In this document: positions 62,961 to 64,000 of the stretch, piece after piece
How positions within the stretch are numbered: the first letter of the stretch is position 1
Layout of the letters: every line of letters starts with the position of its first letter
DNA from: Sphingobacterium corticibacterium
GTDB taxonomy: Bacteria > Bacteroidota > Bacteroidia > Sphingobacteriales > Sphingobacteriaceae
Assembly (NCBI RefSeq): GCF_004208525.1
Contig: NZ_SGIT01000001.1
Location: 1,364,001 to 1,428,000, forward strand
Length of the DNA: 64,000 bases
Direction: 5' to 3'
The notes under the pieces: model-generated
What the model saw: only the letters and a program-made list of their open reading frames with translations
What the model was told of the DNA's origin: nothing
Databases searched by the model: none
Program-made: the position numbers and the translations under genes

Positions 62961-64000
62961 TTAGCGCACTATTGCACCAATCTGTTGTTCAAAGTTAAGC
63001 ATTAATTTTTTAATTATTGCCTCAATTTGTTTGTCATTTAACGTTTTTTCTTCGTCCTGTAGCGTAAAACTTAATGCGTAGGATTTTTTTCCTTCCGGAA
63101 GGCCAGAGCCTTTATAAACGTCAAAGATGTTGATCTCTTTTAGTAATTTTCGTTCGGTTTTCGTTGCTATCCGCGTAAGTTCTTCAAATGTCACGGCATC
63201 ACCTACTAACAACGATAAATCGCGTCGTACAGCAGGGAACTTGGAGACCTCTTTATATTTGATTGTATTCTTACGTATTACCTTTATAACAAGATCCCAA
63301 TCAAATTGAGCGAAATAAACTTTCCCATCCACATCGGCTTTTTTTAGGTTATCCGTCGAAACGCTACCCAGTGTCACCAATGTCTTCTGTCCTTTCAGGT
63401 AGTTCAAGCCATAATCAAAATAGAGCCCATCAGCTTCTTGTACTTGCAAACCCGGAATATTTAACCGCTTGATAAGCGTATCAACAGCCGCTTTCAAATG
63501 ATAAAAATTCGTCTTTTTGCTCTTTGAACTCCAATGCTCTTCTATTTGATCGCCGGCTATACACAACGATAGGTTCTGCCGCTCTTGATACCCCTCCTCG
63601 GTTTTGAAATACGTTTTACCATACTCAAAATACTTAGCGTTCGGGTTTTTACGCTTTTGATTGTAGGCTACGGTCGTCAATGCCGAAAACAACAGGTTTT
63701 GACGCATGGCATCTAAATCCGAACTCAACGGGTTAACCAAACGAACAGCCGTTTGTTCGTCTTCGATAAACGATAATTTCGTTAGGGAATTGTTCAATAT
63801 CTCGCGATAGCCATTTCCTATCAATAAATCTGCAACTTGGTTTAACACCACTTCTTTATCCGGCTTTTCCGTTGTATTTAGAGAAGATTTAATCTGCGGC
63901 TTTAGTTCGATATTGTTATAACCGTAGATACGTAATACCTCTTCGATAACATCGACTTCGCGTGTAACATCCACTTTATATGCAGGTACACTTACCATAA
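62961..64000 (-). CDS. pheT: Phenylalanyl-tRNA synthetase beta subunit, 5'-truncated by window edge
   Basis: C-terminal about 346 residues of the about 800-residue PheT. The frame stays open to the window end, so the true start is outside. Visible: the end of the B5 domain (VSVPAYKVDVTREVDVIEEVLRIYGY), the catalytic-like core homology (LTKLSFIEDEQTAVRLVNPLSSDLDAMRQNLL) and the C-terminal anticodon-binding FDX domain (EVSKFPAVRRDLSLLVGD and KSYALSFTLQDEEKTL). Nothing suggests damage. pheS is not in view. Confidence 0.95.
   Translation of the reverse strand, partial: MVSVPAYKVDVTREVDVIEEVLRIYGYNNIELKPQIKSSLNTTEKPDKEVVLNQVADLLIGNGYREILNNSLTKLSFIEDEQTAVRLVNPLSSDLDAMRQNLLFSALTTVAYNQKRKNPNAKYFEYGKTYFKTEEGYQERQNLSLCIAGDQIEEHWSSKSKKTNFYHLKAAVDTLIKRLNIPGLQVQEADGLYFDYGLNYLKGQKTLVTLGSVSTDNLKKADVDGKVYFAQFDWDLVIKVIRKNTIKYKEVSKFPAVRRDLSLLVGDAVTFEELTRIATKTERKLLKEINIFDVYKGSGLPEGKKSYALSFTLQDEEKTLNDKQIEAIIKKLMLNFEQQIGAIVR

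Noticed and set aside
1-64000. CRISPR array, prophage, integrase or complete insertion sequence
   Set aside because: No regularly spaced repeats, recombinase, transposase or phage structural genes were seen.

Overview
The window reads as a chromosomal segment of a member of the Bacteroidota, most likely the family Sphingobacteriaceae (Sphingobacterium/Olivibacter-like; the genus cannot be fixed from sequence alone). The evidence is two SusC/SusD pairs, a SusE lipoprotein, a SusR-like DUF6377 regulator, glutamine synthetase III, a DUF4199 protein, TAnnTTTG-type promoter boxes and moderate-to-low GC. I see no prophage, integrated element, complete insertion sequence or CRISPR array. It looks like core genome with two carbohydrate/nutrient-uptake loci and one metal-efflux locus.

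Layout. 0-3.2 kb: the 3' part of sbcC, then ispD behind a hairpin-forming interspersed repeat, and a 50-residue membrane protein convergent with ispD. 3.3-8.9 kb: a tightly packed minus-strand run (dihydroorotase-like protein, an acidic unknown, DUF4199, two GT2 glycosyltransferases, a 90-residue unknown, a metallo-beta-lactamase-fold hydrolase). 9.1-15.5 kb: ubiX facing a DNA-deoxyinosine glycosylase, then purM, a rimB-like/rimK pair, a membrane Fe-S/CCG-protein pair and dgkA. 15.6-20.7 kb: two VOC proteins, an NAD(P)-binding protein, tRNA-Leu(GAG), Ppx/GppA, an agmatinase-family protein and HU. 20.7-26.5 kb: a structured non-coding stretch, a GTG-started XRE regulator and an isolated SusCD pair. 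27-38.1 kb: TPR lipoprotein-like/secreted protein, lon (behind a sigma-54-like motif), RNase HI, SIMPL protein, S9 peptidase, glnN and a PmoA/DUF6807 protein. 38.2-43.2 kb: FMN reductase, DJ-1/PfpI, small membrane protein, AraC regulator, 1-pyrroline-5-carboxylate dehydrogenase and a DUF962/Mpo1-like protein. 43.6-51.2 kb: a metal RND efflux operon with its own two-component system. 51.3-60.2 kb: a compact starch-utilisation-like locus (susR-like, susC, susD, susE, GH13 lipoprotein). 60.3-64 kb: rny, a 6S-like RNA candidate, zapA, a coiled-coil protein and the 3' part of pheT.

The most useful second-look items are: two distant copies of a hairpin repeat that differ by a compensating base-pair change; a dihydroorotase homologue in which nearly all metal-ligand positions are replaced; a long-stemmed RNA with a U9 tail between zapA and rny; a near-consensus sigma-54 promoter in front of lon; and a 30-bp-spaced direct repeat between susR-like and susC. 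I did not find a convincing wholly new multi-gene system; the orphan heme/Fe-S/CCG pair and the dihydroorotase-like cluster are the best candidates for undescribed function.
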